Counted from the stretch's first letter, positions 34,301-47,599 are shown. The stretch is 64,000 nucleotides of DNA from Latrodectus hesperus (GCA_037975125.1 CM075858.1:64051640-64115639); one strand, 5' to 3'. Notes: a model not told the origin generated them from the letters alone. Numbers and translations are program-made.

Positions 34301-35833
34301 TATTTGAGATTTTAATTCTAATGTCTTTTTGCTTTTCTTTTGTAAAGCGGATTGATACCCTTTTAAGAGCAATAGAAAGCTATTTGCTTATGTATTCATA
34401 ATGAAGATAAGATTATTACTCAACTTTAAAAAAAGCTAAGCATTCAATTGATATAACTAATGAAGCTTTTATTTGAAAAAGTGAAATATTCAGACGCATT
34501 TTTGAAATGAAAATAAATTTAGTTTGTTGACAATTATGAATAGATGGAAATGAGAAGAGGATGTGTAAACAAGTTTAAAAGCATAAATTGTCTTTTTATA
34601 ATTAGAGTCATAATTGAGTCTGGCAACATTTGGTTTCTTATTCAAATTTTGAAAACTAGAAGATTAAATTTTATCAACATTTATGTTAGATGCATTAAAA
34701 TTTAATAAATGTCATTGCCATATTTCAGATTTTATTGAAATTACTTTTAAATGTAAGTTACTTTTTCCATTAGCCTATGTTTGAATTTATTATTTTTGTT
34801 TAATTTGAAGTTTCATTGCTAGTAAAATAATCTTGACATTATTTTTAAGGTAAACATCCGTTTTGTACTTCTTACTATTAATTGATTACTAAGCATTTTT
34901 ATTTTTTAAATTATATTTACTATACATATACATATGATGTATTTAATATAAAACATTAACTTAATATTAAAGAACGACTGAGCAAAATTTCAAAAGTTTG
35001 GTAATTCCCCTTGCACAAAAGCAACTAAATGTAGAACAATTAATTCGCGCAGTAGTTTCCCACTATTAGAGATAAAATTATTATAAAGGCGAAAAGTATT
35101 GAATCTTTCCAAAATTTGATATCAATATTAAAAAAATTAAATTCATATAAATAATGCATTAAAAATTTGTATAACTATACTTACAAAATCAATGAAAGTA
35201 AATAACATTATAAATGAAAATGTAAAATTGATGATTCATTTATTGTTAATTACAATCTACGTCTTATTTGATAGTTATAAGAATAATAACTAAATAATAG
35301 TAGAATTATGTAATTAAATACAAGTTATAACTAATAATAATGTGAACTTTAATGGCATTAAAAAAAACATTTCGGATTAATAGAAATATATAGAGAATTA
35401 AAATTACTGTATTATTAATTTAAAATTTCTGTGTTGGAGTAGCTATGAAAAGTTTTTTGGTTTCATTAAAAGAACTGATAAGGTTTCTAATATTTAAGCT
35501 ATTAAAGTTGGAAATATTAATATGTATTTTTATATTTATTGAAAACATCATTTCTATCATAAAAAATACTTCACTGAAGGCACAGATGCCGTATAATCCA
35601 GGATGCCAAATTCTGAGCTTGGTGATTTTTTAGCGATTTTTTTATGTATCTGGCAACCGGTTTTTATTACGTCATTGATATAAAGACAAATAAAAATTAT
35701 GTAGACAATTTTATTTTGGCAACCTTAGTATTTACGTCATCGCGCAAGACACAATACATCATTTTGTCAACATTTCTTCATCACCATAAAATTTCAGAAT
35801 TTGGAATCCTGGATTATACAGCATCTGTGCCTC
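34301..35833. other. AT-rich unassigned DNA
   Basis: Open frames at 35445-35633 and 35644-35838 are AT-driven and unrecognised. A loosely repeated phrase (GCCGTATAATCCAGGATGCCAAATTC near 35588 and AATTTGGAATCCTGGATTATACAG at 35798) forms an inverted pair about 210 bp apart, which could mark a small foldback element. Confidence 0.35.
35588..35822. repeat. Possible foldback (MITE-like) element
   Basis: The arm at 35588-35613 contains GTATAATCCAGGATGCCAAA. The arm at 35798-35822 contains TTTGGAATCCTGGATTATAC, close to its reverse complement. CAGAATTTGG and CCAAATTCTG extend the pairing. Each arm is about 27 bp around a core of about 185 bp. A small inverted-repeat transposon is the simplest reading. 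Confidence 0.5.
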
Positions 35834-35847
35834 ACTAAAATCAAAAA
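35834..35847. repeat. Target-site duplication, 3' side of LINE
   Basis: ACTAAAATCAAAAA, identical to 37311-37324 on the other side of the LINE. Confidence 0.85.
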
Positions 35848-37310
35848 AAAAAAAAATTTTATACTACGCCCGACCTTGGTTTTTCAACCATCAGTCTCTG
35901 TCGGGCAGCTCAATACAATCTTGAGGTGAATGAAAAGTCATCTTCCGCAGAATTTCTAACTGCGACGTCTAAAAGTCCAGGGCAAATGTAAAGGTGGTCA
36001 CCAGTCGTGTCCTTTTGTCCACAAAAAGGGCAGATCGGAGAGTCCTTCAAACCCAAACGGTGAAGGTGTTTTTGCAGATAATCATGCCCAGTTTTAAGGC
36101 GAAAATTTGCCACTCCCACAGCTCTGTGGAGGTTACACGGAATAGGCTTTGTTAGTAAAGAAGCCCATGCTTTCCCCTTTATACACATCTTGTAAACATT
36201 TCTACGATAGGAGGCTATATTTGACTTAATAAGCCTTTTAACAGTATGGCACTCCAAGGCTGGAGAAGGCTGTTGTAGATCTGAGCCAGCCTTTGCCAAT
36301 TTGTCAGTTGCGTCATTTCCCGCGACACCACAGTGGCTGGGTATCCATTGCAGTACAATTTGACGTCCTTCTTCCAATAGAGAACTAATTGCCATTAGAC
36401 AGAGATAAACAGACCCAATACTGCTAGGAGCAATTGAAGAGAGAGACCTGATGGTGGCCTGAGAGTCTATAAAAAATACTATGTTGTTCTCATTACCCTT
36501 TTTGATCTCTTCAAGTGCTAATTGCACAGTAGCAACTTCACCATTGTAGCTGTTACAGTATTTCCCAACAGCCTGGCAAAGCCTGAAACTCTTAGAGTAT
36601 ACTCCTGCACCAGCATTTCTAATGGCATCCACAGCTGAACCATCTGTATAGACATGGAACCAAACAGACGATGGATAATGCTCATCGATAGTAGCTAGGG
36701 TAATCATCCTTAGCTCAAAATCAGTGGAGACCTTCTTACTAACAGGTAGTATCAGATTTAGACAGCAATCAGCTCTATAAATTTGGTTTTGAGAGATAGG
36801 AGGTCTAAATAAAGGCACTCTATCTGCATCCGGGATCTTATACCTATCTGACAATTCCCTGGTAAAAGTCAAAAAGTTCCTCTGTGTTTTCAATCTTGGG
36901 AAAACAGGAATTTAATTTTTCCAGAAACCATCATCCCTTAGAAGCCTTTCGGAGAGTTTCAGGGCAGCGTTTTGTCTTCAATCTGCCAAAGGTTCCAACC
37001 CAGTCTGAATTTCCTCAATAGGTGTAGATGAAGCCCCACCGGAGATAAGTCTAAGAACATTATTCTGAACAGTCTCCAATTTTTTCTGGATAGTATCCGA
37101 TGCAGTAATCAGGAGCTCAGCTCCATATTCAATTGCAGGTCTGATGTAGGACTTATAGGTGGTGCAGAGTAAGTCTTGTGAAGCTCCCCATTTCGCTCCT
37201 GCAAGTCTTTTTAAAAGTTTACTTCTGGATTTTCCGATGTCAATAACTTCAATAGCTTGGCTATTCCAACTTAACCTTGTATCCAAAGTGATGCCCAGAT
37301 ATTTGGCTTT
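35848..37310 (-). mobile_element. 5'-truncated LINE with target-site duplication
   Basis: The element lies between two identical 14-bp direct repeats. It starts on the minus strand inside the reverse transcriptase tail (AKYLGITLDTRLSW, from 37310) and ends beyond the ORF with a short 3' UTR (GGTCGGGCGTAGTATAAAA) followed by a T run on the sense strand. Having both duplications makes the insertion boundaries exact, and 5' truncation is normal for LINEs. The RNase H and zinc knuckle place it in the I/R1-like groups, but it is clearly a different family from the 24.4 kb element. Confidence 0.92.
35910..37310 (-). pseudogene. LINE ORF2 tail: RT thumb, RNase H and zinc knuckle
   Basis: One continuous frame of about 466 codons is broken by only two stops (TGA at 36978-36980, TAA at 36912-36914). 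Order: AKYLGITLDTRLSWNSQAIE; LAGAKWGASQDLLCTTYKSY; IRPAIEYGAELL; then RNase H with all catalytic positions: HVYTDGSAVD (Asp), YNGEVATVQLALEE (Glu), FFIDSQATI (Asp) and WIPSHCGVAGNDATDKLAKA (His and Asp). The zinc knuckle CPFCGQKDTTGDHLYIC follows near the C-terminus. RNase H removes RNA from the RNA/DNA hybrid during element insertion. The catalytic fingers and palm of the RT and the endonuclease are missing by truncation. Confidence 0.93.
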
Positions 37311-37324
37311 ACTAAAATCAAAAA
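37311..37324. repeat. Target-site duplication, 5' side of LINE
   Basis: ACTAAAATCAAAAA, identical to 35834-35847. Confidence 0.85.
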
Positions 37325-38204
37325 TGAAATAGAAATTTTTTTTAAATTAAAATTTATCAAAATAAAGAAGAAAAAAATTTTAAAATTTGTCAAATCTAAA
37401 TTTTCTTACATAATTTAAAAAAAGTAATCAACTTTATTTTTAAGTTTTATAATTTTATTGAATATTTACAGTTTGAAACATTATTGAACCGATGTAATTT
37501 GATAGTTTGGCGAAAAAATTATATTAAACTACATCATTCTCTAAAATCTAAAAGTATATTTTAGGCTTATAAAATCAAAAACTTACCTCATCCGTAAATA
37601 ATATATTCTAAAACAACGAAAAAATATTTTTAATTTCTCGTTAATCTAATTATGCACGGAAGCTGTTAGGTAATTGGATTATGAAAATTAAGTTCTTAGG
37701 AACTCAAAAATTAACTTGTTTAGGATCTTAAAAAGAGCATTTTTGAAGTAAATTTTGTTTATAAAAATTTATTATAGCTGTAAGATTCCTTTATAATGTT
37801 TAAGTTAAGGAAGAGTAAATTAATATCGGTAAAATAATTTAATGAGCATCATGAATATATTTTTATAAAATAAAGTAAGAGGCTCGCAATCTAATAAATG
37901 AGTTGATTTTTAAACATGACTAAGATTGCTTCATAAAAATTTAATGAATAAAAGTGAAATCGCTTGAAGATAAATTAAAAAATTAAAACTAAACAATTTG
38001 AGTTAAGAATGGTTTTCGTGTTATCTTGTCAGAGCTACTTTTTAAGTCACGCGAAGATTTTAAATATAGTCAACCATCTTGTATTTTGATCGAGTAACGA
38101 AATCGACACCTGAGTTGGCATCTCTTCTCAAATCTATGCATTATTAGTTGAAGGATATGGAATCATAACAAATATCTATCATGGACCTTCTTTCGCAACA
38201 AAAC
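37325..38204. other. AT-rich unassigned DNA
   Basis: Nothing supported. Confidence 0.4.
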
Positions 38205-38210
38205 ACATTT

Positions 38211-38292
38211 CGGGGTGGAGGAAGTATCGAACTCGCTATCTTCTGGACAAGTCAAAAGCGATGCCTTTAATCCCCAAGCTATTCCTGCTTGC
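38211..38292 (-). repeat. tRNA-like SINE head, minus strand
   Basis: On the minus strand, AGCTTGGGGATTAAAGGC (A-box region) is followed about 35 bp later by GCGAGTTCGATACTTCC (B box). This reproduces tRNA spacing, but the acceptor stem does not pair. The SINE body, if any, would extend to lower coordinates and is not recognisable. Confidence 0.45.
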
Positions 38293-40017
38293 TTTTTGGA
38301 TTAAATATCTCATTAAATTTACATTTTTTGAAAAAATTAAAGTTATAATGTGATTTTAAAATAAATAATTTCTATAAGAAAAATTTTGAATGAAAATTAA
38401 TTGATAAAATATGAGAATGAAATAATCATTATGATCTCTTCACATAAATAAATACTATTATAAAAATATAATAAAAATTTGAAATGACCTTTTCAGTCTT
38501 CAGATTTTAATATTATTTAATAGATATCATAACTGAAATAATACTGTTAAAAGTTAAGAAATTAGATGATAAAGTTTTCCATTTTAAATAAGAAAAAATT
38601 GTATATATATATACTTATAATATTTTCTGTAATTAAAATAACCGAACAATGCTGGGTAAGAAATAAAAAGCTCAAATTTTTGTTTCAGGGTTTGAATTAA
38701 ATAATTCCTAAAAACGAGAGATTAACTTTTAACATATTATTTCAAATAATAGCGAAATTAAATGCAGAATGTATATTCTTCATGTTTTAAAATGATTAAC
38801 TTCATCTGATATTAATATTAATATTTCTTCATATAAGATTTATATCATATAGAAATATTACGAAGATCGTTAATTTTCTAATTCATTGAGCAATTCTTTT
38901 CGAGAATTGTTAGACTTTAAAAATTAAAAATTCACGTAACATAAGAGAATCATTAAAATTAAGAAATTACTTAAGATTCAGTTTTGCTCACAATAGAATT
39001 TAATATTTTCATACTCAAACTATTAGAAAATGAAAGATTCAATAAAATATAATTATTGTACATATAATAAAAATATATAAAAAGGAAACTATATAAAGAC
39101 AAAATTTTTAAATTAAATTTGAAAATGTTTAATTAAGCAAAATTGTTTACATTATAATTGAATCAAAAATTAATAACGACTAATATTTTCATAAAAAAAT
39201 TAAATTATTTTATTATATACTTATTTAAAATTATATCTATATGATATATTTTTCACAAATCAACAAATACAGTTCAAAATAATTTATAATTATCCTAATT
39301 TTTAATTTAAAATCTAGGATTATTCCTTACATAAAATAATGATAAGCATATATAATTAGAAAACTTTTCTAAACTTGCAAATAAATTACAAATTTTAAGA
39401 AAATATTAAATAACAATTTCAAATAAATTTTAAGTACGTATTTTTTTACGTAATTTAAAATACATTTTATATTTAGATACCCATGCTGATTATATATAAG
39501 TTTATTTTTTCCACTTTATTATGTTACTATATGTTTTCGATTGTGCTTATTTCTTCAAATCGAAGGTGATAAAACTGCCAATTGTCAAGTAATTTTATAT
39601 CACGCACAAATGACTAAGACGATTCCCGAACTGGCAATCACATTTCGCTTAGAAATACATTGAATTCCATAGAAAATTTAACATGCATAAGCCGTCTCGT
39701 CACTATTTTCTTTATCTGAGTCAGATGTTACTAAACCCACTACATTGTTATGACACGAATGCCTAATTTTTCTTAAGGTTTCGCCATTTTTATTTATTTT
39801 CTTATCTAATTAATAAAAATACAACTTTGCTCCTTCTTAAAAATTTGGAATAAATATTTTTTACACATGAAAAAATGTTCTTTAATAAATTAATCAATAA
39901 ATATGTAGTTTTATTGAGTAACTCAGATATATAGGATCAATAGAAGATATATTAGAATATATTTTAGCACTTCATTTGCATATTTTAAGATTTACATTGA
40001 AATTGAAAATTATCTCC
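38293..40017. other. AT-rich unassigned DNA
   Basis: Nothing supported. Confidence 0.4.
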
Positions 40018-40590
40018 CACAAGACCATGATGTATATCTCCAATGGATTCCATTCCAATATAAATATGAGTGGCAATGAGACCACAGATCGACTGGCCAA
40101 AGAGGGCAATGAGGAAGATACGCCCACTGGTTCATGACTTACATATCAGGAACTTTAATCTAATGAAAAATCTAGATTAGCATTCAATCTGGCAAATTCC
40201 ACCAACACACCAATTGTACTCTGGAACATCTCCTGGAACTCTTCTGAAAATAAAATGTGATCGAAAATCTCAAACTGCTTTGGCCAGATTCTCAAGTGGA
40301 CATCTAAAATCTTTATCACTTGAATTTGGTGCAAAAAATTATCCCACTTGTAAAAAATGCTGTGATCATCCAGCCTCATCGAAACATATTCTGGATTGCA
40401 TCGGACATTCTCGGGAGGATTTATCCTCAAATCCCTTGCAAGTCATTAACTTTCTAACTGTCAACAGTTTATTGGAGTTGATCTGACAAATGTCAGATCT
40501 TTAAAGAGGATAAGCCAAAAGATTTACATCAGTTGCTTTAAAGTTGAAAATTCTATAATAAAAATTTTACCAGAATCTATGTTTGTATTT
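40018..40590 (+). pseudogene. LINE RNase H tail and zinc-knuckle remnant
   Basis: LQWIPF, then after a one-base shift GNETTDRLAKEGNEE (40075-40120), is the end of an RNase H domain, including the catalytic Asp region. After stops, a 90-codon frame (40214-40486) gives TALARFSSGHLKSL and CKKCCDHPASSKHILDC, a CCHC knuckle of the type that ends I/R1-like LINE proteins. The insertion is much more decayed than the 35.8 kb copy and has no recognisable duplication. It belongs to a third LINE family or an older subfamily. Confidence 0.75.
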
Positions 40591-41099
40591 ATATAAATTG
40601 GGGATATGCTCTTATATTTTTGAGCTCTCCTATTATGCTTTGCTATTAGTATATATTAATACAAATAAGAAAATATTTAATAGTTGAATAAATTTTTCTC
40701 AATTGAGAAAATATACTCATTGGAATTATAACTTAGTTAAAATAAAAACATCTTAATTAGCATTTCAGAAAAGGCTGAAAATACTTGTTATAATCTCATA
40801 AACGAAGAGAAAACGTCGAGATTGTGCCATTAATATATAAGCAACGAATGAAAATAAAATCTTTTTCAACAGCAAATTCTTTCAACGCGAATATTTTGAA
40901 TAAACATTTCTAAGCATGCCTGTCTTTCTGTTCTGTATCTAAAATATCGTCTGAAATAAAAAGTTCCAAGCCGAAGTTCTGATTCGACTTTTCCGAAGAG
41001 AAACATTTAAGAAATGCTAGTCATAAATTATTAATGATTTTTGCTACAATTCTTTTAAATCATCTTGTTCTTGGCATCATCAGGCATTATCTTTTCACG
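40591..41099. other. AT-rich unassigned DNA
   Basis: Nothing supported. Confidence 0.4.
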
Positions 41100-41750
41100 T
41101 AAGGTCGACAATACCTAGGCTAACATTTTCATGGAACTAATTCATCAGTGTTCCAAAGAACTTATGAATATGAATTAAGGGCTTCTTTTTCTCTTCCCAG
41201 GTGACAGAACCGTTGTGAAGGAAAAGTTCCATTTCTCATGTAATTTTCTCTCCTTTCATTTTTACGTCTGTTGCCATTGGAAAAATAAACTAACAAAACT
41301 TCTCGAATTTTCTCGAGACAGCTTTAATTTATTTCATTACCATGCTCTCGGTGTTTGTCGGAAAGTAAGGAAGTGGGAAAAGTGAAAAAAAAAATTGAGA
41401 ATTCTAAATTTGTCGCTTTATTATGAATTGTCCAAAATGATTTGCCTTGGAGGAAGGTTAAAGTCTTATATATCCGCTGAGAGTTGTCGGAATTTCGGAG
41501 CATAAATTTTGTTCTTTTTTTTGTACTTTTTGCTTATCTTCATTCTCGTCTGCTTTTCGAATTTATTGCGAGAGAAGACTTGTTCTGTTAGCGCGAATTA
41601 TATAACAATTAAGTTCTCCAGATTCAGTTTCTTTTTTTACGTGAAAAGTTTTCATTCGTTTGTATATTAATTTGTTTGTCGGGGGAGAAAAGAAACTGAT
41701 GAATATTCGGATCTTTTGATTGTGCGCCAAATGTTAGAATGAGAAGACAC
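41100..41750. other. Moderately GC-rich non-coding island 6
   Basis: A mild rise in GC with TTCTCGAATTTTCTCGAGACAG (inverted TCTCGA words, 41301-41322) and a Sox-like CCATTGG. No ORF is present. Less pronounced than the other islands. Confidence 0.28.
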
Positions 41751-42075
<325 letters not shown>

Positions 42076-43247
42076 GCGTGTAAAAGAATAAAATTTCTAT
42101 AATAATAGAATAAAATTTCCATGAGCTTAAACACAACACACACACACATATATTATTTATAATTTACATATGTGTCTGTGCTTATGTGACCGTTTGGGTT
42201 AGTTAAGATAATAAATTTACATTGTATTATTTTATTAATTGCTTATATTATGCAAAATTTTAATGTGCTAATTTATAATATTTAATTTTCGATGTCAATG
42301 TATTAATAGTCACGTTTTTCTGCGTTTTATTTTCATTACATTATAAATAGAAGTGTCTTAAACATAAAGTTAAATTTTTATTCGATCTAGATGAGAGCAT
42401 AAAAGTAATAAATTGCGAAGATGTAAGATTTTGTAATACATCTTCTGATATCTCAGTAGCTTAAATACATGCAATGATTTTATCTTTCCAAGAATAAATT
42501 TATAAATTTTGTAATATATATATTAAATATTTCATAATATTACAAATGAATGCGACTGCAATGAAGGAATATTACTATTAATGAAAAGAGTTTAATAATG
42601 ATTATAGTAAATTATGCGGAGAGTTGAAAATGTATGCACACAATATATACACGCACAATTGAAAATGTACAACTGTTTTTAGAAAACGAACCTGTATCAG
42701 ATAGGACAAAGAATATTTATATATGAAATTTATAATGTCCAACACTGAATTTATTGATAATGAAACATTCAACATATTTTCAATTGAAACAAGTTTAGAA
42801 TCAGCAAGCCCATGATATTCTTCAATTTTTTTGAAGTAAACGTATTATCCTTCTTCACCAGAAATATATCTGAGTAAAAGCAACTGAAATATTAATGTAC
42901 TATTTATATTAATTCAAAGTTACATAGAATGAAGAATTTATGGATAATGTTCGATAGTCAATGATCATTATATTAAACATAGAAATGACATAGATATATG
43001 TGTAAAATATGTGAGCTCATGAATTAGTAGAATAGTAGTATTTATAATTAGCAAACGAAGAAGATTACTGGATATATTTTGTACTTCTACATTAGATATT
43101 TAACAATTTTTGTCACCCAATTGATAATTTTGACAGAATTTGGAAGTAGCACTATTGATTTTCATAAGACAATAACGAATTAAAAAGTCAGTTTAATTCC
43201 TAAAGGGAATTAAATATCTCTTAAAATATCCACTTTAGTTTAGTAGT
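42076..43247. other. AT-rich unassigned DNA
   Basis: A short (CA)n run at 42132-42147. Otherwise nothing supported. Confidence 0.4.
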
Positions 43248-43624
43248 GGGCCGTGGTAGCCGTTCAAGTGGTCAGGGCATCGGCCTTCCATCCGGAAGAC
43301 GGGATTCGATTCCCAACGCCGCCAAAGACCCACCGAGTACATGCAATATACGTAATTATTAAATCTGTGGAATACGAAAGCAGTTACCGTGGGTATAATG
43401 GTCTGGAGAAAATTTCCTCCCCCTTCAGATCAATATCAAAATTGAGAGAGTGGAACCTCTGGTGATGCCATCTATTGGAGGAATTTGAAGAGCGAAGTAC
43501 GTACATTCACCTACATGAGTGCTCTGGTTAAGCGAAAGACGCATTCTACTGACTTAAATTCGCATAGCCAACGACATATCGAGCTTGGCTTGTCCAAGTG
43601 TCATAAGTAACAAAAACAACAACT
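43248..43624 (+). mobile_element. tRNA-derived SINE, full-length-looking (family B)
   Basis: The head has an A box in TGGTAGCCGTTCAAGTGG (43254-43271) and a B box GGATTCGATTCCC (43302-43314). This internal pol III promoter is much better preserved than in the other SINEs here. The body follows with GCAAAGACCCACCGAGTACA-like sequence and ends in a small hairpin (CTTGG-CTTGT-CCAAG) and an A/C-rich tail AACAAAAACAACAAC. A candidate 7-bp duplication GTTTAGT flanks it (43238-43244 and 43628-43634). About 375 bp. It shows no similarity to family A. Confidence 0.85.
43254..43314 (+). promoter_or_regulatory. Internal RNA polymerase III promoter (A and B boxes) of the SINE
   Basis: A and B boxes are about 48 bp apart, as in tRNA genes. 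They could still recruit pol III. Confidence 0.7.
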
Positions 43625-45379
43625 ATGGTTTAGTGATAGAACAAATCTGCCGTGGTCTATTTCAGCTACTGTTAAGATAATGGATGTAGATCTTACGGAT
43701 GTAGATGTATGTGCTTGGGAGTTTTCCGGGCTTCTTCCTACGGTATACATGAATATGTTAACAATATATGAAAAGTATCACGGAAGACAATCTTATGTGA
43801 TAGGTACTAATTTTCCATATAACCGCCTAAGGTCGTTGTCAGGCTATTCACGACACTGTGTCAAAGTACTGAGTTAAATAACTTTTAATTAATAAGTGTT
43901 ATTAATTGATGGAACTTTTAGTATTTTCTGCTGTTTATTATAAAAATATAGTGAAAGTAAACTTTATTATAAATTTATTTCAGTTTATTTTCTGGATATG
44001 ATAGGCAAGAAGAAGTTATATAAGTATGCTTCAATTTCTTATACATTTATTTGACATTTTACATAAAAAGCATGTAAAATTATCAATATCATGAAAATAA
44101 AATAATTTAATTTTCAATTGTACGATATATATGTATGAAATATTGACAATAATATCTAGATTCACAGATTCTGAAATAGTATCCTTAAATAAAGTAGTTA
44201 TATAGCAGACTTGTAAACAAATGGTGTGCGATAACTCACAGAGTTTACGAAGCAAATCTTAAATCAGATCAGTATGTTGATATTATTCCCTTGATATATA
44301 ATCTTTGTTGTTCTTATTTTCGCAGCCTAATATGAATTCATTTTAATACCTTTTTGTTGCAATATTCTTTATAACATAGTAGGAATAATGTCGGCTTCTT
44401 TTCGGGTGCAAATCTGAATATATTCTTGAACATAAGAATATGATTAACATTTTCTCATCTGTAATTGAGTAGCTTTTTGTATCAAAAATGATTATGCTAA
44501 TTAGTCCGAAATGCTCAGTTCCTGTGATTGAGATAATTAAAGAAGAAAGTGTCAACTTATGTGTCATCGTAGTCACTTGATAATTATGAATAATATGAAA
44601 TTATCAGTTTTACAGAATTATTTCTTGTCGATAGAAATAAATAGCCAAAAAGGTAACATAAATGGGGAGATAAAAATATAAAAATGGTTTGCTGATAAAA
44701 ATATAAGCGAGGAAAAATAGTATATGGAAGAATATATTTTTATTCTTTAAAAATATTTAAACTTTATGAAATATTTAATCTATGAATTCAAGAAATTATT
44801 AAAACCAGTGTTTCATTATTTGCAAACACCTTACATTTGAGCAAATATTTAAATTTTCAAATAATAATATATTTGCTAAACATAAATTTTTCTGCCTCAA
44901 TAATAAAAATATACAATTAATATTTTACTCAAAAAGCTTTTAATTTTAAATTAAATACATAAAATGTTTTATAAATTTACAAATAAATAATAAATTAATA
45001 AAAAAATGCATAACAGCACTGAAGTAATGCTTCATAAAATTCTTCTAATTAATTTGCACCATCGCGAAAAATTAGAATCAGTTTTTCCTCATTAGATAAA
45101 GATTAAATTATTTCCAAGAACCAATTAATTTAATGTTGTCCTTCAAAAACTATGAAATATCTTAAATTCAAATTATTACATGCAATTACTCAGCTCAAGT
45201 GTTTCTTGGAATATTAAGCCTTATGTATATCCACACCAAAAATTTTTTTTCTATCATCCTTTCTTGAATATGTATCTCTACAGAGCTATTTTAAGAACAT
45301 TAAGATGCTTTGACACGACAAAATGAGCTGTAGCTATAAGAATTTAATTAATTCGTTTTTTTCCATCAAATTTAATGCC
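43625..45379. other. AT-rich unassigned DNA
   Basis: A 65-codon frame at 43680-43877 shows no family resemblance. Nothing else supported. Confidence 0.35.
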
Positions 45380-45680
45380 CTTACTCGAGAGACCTTTCGT
45401 GAGAGAAAACGCCTTTTTACTTCCTTCTATTCGATCTTGGCATGAAATATCAAACAAAGACATTTTTGTCCTTCTTTTTCTTTCTTCATTGGAAAAAAGG
45501 GAGTCTTCATTATCACATAAATAACCCGTTATTCGCATCCCGCCCACCAACACCTAAAGTTCTCCCCACCCCCTCCTGATCCCGAGGATGCGGAAGAGCA
45601 AGACTGAGGGAGAATGGGAAACAGAAAGAAGAGGAAGATGAAAAAATATTCTCCAGAAAAATGAACTGAACCGTGGCAAG
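45380..45680. other. GC-richer non-coding island 7
   Basis: CCCGCCCACCAACACC followed by CCCCACCCCCTCCTGATCCC (about 45539-45585) is C-rich on the + strand and then purine-rich at 45586-45650. It could suit zinc-finger factors. No ORF beyond a 69-codon minus-strand frame without resemblance. Confidence 0.3.
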
Positions 45681-45842
45681 GTACTATTTTAGTCTCCATC
45701 TTTGGTCACAATGACACTGTGTTTACAGTCTTTTTAAGTTTTTGAATAAATAGTGATAAAATTGGAATTATTCTATGTTTTCGATTTTTTTCTCCGAATA
45801 TTTAAAAAAACAAAGAATAATTGAAAGAGAATACTGTGGTTA
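45681..45842. other. AT-rich unassigned DNA
   Basis: Nothing supported. Confidence 0.35.
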
Positions 45843-46190
45843 TTAACTAAATGTTGAAGTAAATGAAGAATTATTCCAACAACAATTGTATCTCGGTTTT
45901 TGAATCGAAGTTAGAATATAGCTGCTAATGGAAGCTGATATTGAAGCTAATATAGAATAATTGAAACTATGATTTTGAATATCGAAATAAACATAGAGTA
46001 GCTTAAACTTAATTCGCTTGATTGGAAAAACATAAAAAACTGAAATATTGAGTGTTATTACTGGTCGAATATTGAAGTAAACATAAAAGAAAACTGATGC
46101 AATGGTTATAAATTCTCGTAAACTATTGAAGCAAATAAAGTGAATAGATTTTATAACTCTGTGGTTTATCATTAAATACTGAATAAATCA
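45843..46190. repeat. Cluster of degenerate ATTGAAGYAAAYA phrases
   Basis: Variants of the phrase occur at about 45852, 45977, 46068, 46122 and 46175 with uneven spacing. It could be a very old tandem array. Confidence 0.3.
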
Positions 46191-47599
46191 AAAACTATCT
46201 AAAACGACTCTTGAGTTTGCTTATATTGCTTAATATTTACTTTATGACGTTAAAGATTTGTTGACAATTTATATTTTTAATTTATACTCACGGAATCTCT
46301 CAATTCATTTTGTAATTGAAAAATGAAGGATGACAAATCTATTTATAAACCTATTTTCTTACAACTAAATGTTATTAAATAGCTAATCGCGCTGATTAGT
46401 TGAAAAAAGCGATTTATTGAAACTATTTTCAGTAATTAAGAGTTTTACTTATATCTAACATGAATCATTTTAGTTTTTAATGTAGCGTATTATAAAAAAT
46501 CAGATTATATATAGATATATAAATTAAAGAAAACTATGTTGATACTAGTTTTACTATTGTTAAACATGATAATGGAAGTACCGTAATCCAAATTGATTTA
46601 AAAGCTCATGGAAATGGCGCGTTTAATTGAATTAAATTTAAGTTCATCAAGAAATTTAAGCAGTTTAATGTTGAAGTGTTTTTTAAAGTTTGTGTAGCAA
46701 ATTTTATAGTTAGAGAAAAACTATGGGCTTAAGTTAAATTACAAATCAATAGATGATTTGATGCATATAATTGTCTTTAACAAGTATACACTCTTTTTAC
46801 TATAAATATCTAATTGTTTAACAAATAATTGCACCCATGATTTGAAAACTATAAATAACATAGTAACTTATTTCATTCAGCAAATCCAATTATTCAAATT
46901 TTGCCGAAACTATGAAGCTTAAACAAATCTAATTCAAGCGTTTATTTTTAGATAGCAACTAAGGAAAGGCGATGTTCTCGAGGCTGGAAAATAATGGCAT
47001 TGGTATCTGATCAAACTAAAGATTTTTCACATGCCTCTATTAACAACAAGGACATGAAAATTAGGTCGTGGTTTCAGTATCCCTTCGGATCTAAGAGGGT
47101 GACAACTCTGCTGTTGGTTTTTCAATCGATTGTCGGTTCAAAATTAAGAAGACATTGGTTACATTAAGTTGCATTTCAATTGGCAGAAGTAGGCAGATGA
47201 ATGCATTGCAAACAAACATCTCATTTGAGAAATTATAGTTTAAGATTTACAGAGAATTTAGAGATTTGGTCTCAATAATGAAAATAATCTTTAATGGGAT
47301 TAAAAAGAGTGAAAATTTAGTTATAATATACAGGAAATAACTTCTAATAATACGACGTACTATTTAAATTTAAACATGTGAATGTATATACTCACCCCAT
47401 ATTTCAACTTTATTTTTATTTGGGGAATTGTTCATTCTTATATAAATATTTATAAAGTTTGAGAGCATATTCTTAGATGGTATTTCAGTAGCACAAGTTT
47501 TATAATAGTCTCAAAATCGATATGTTCCTAAAATATTACAACTCATTGAAAATATTATCGAACATAAAATGGAACTTGATATATAGAAGAATTTAATTC
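46191..47599. other. AT-rich unassigned DNA
   Basis: Nothing supported. Confidence 0.4.
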
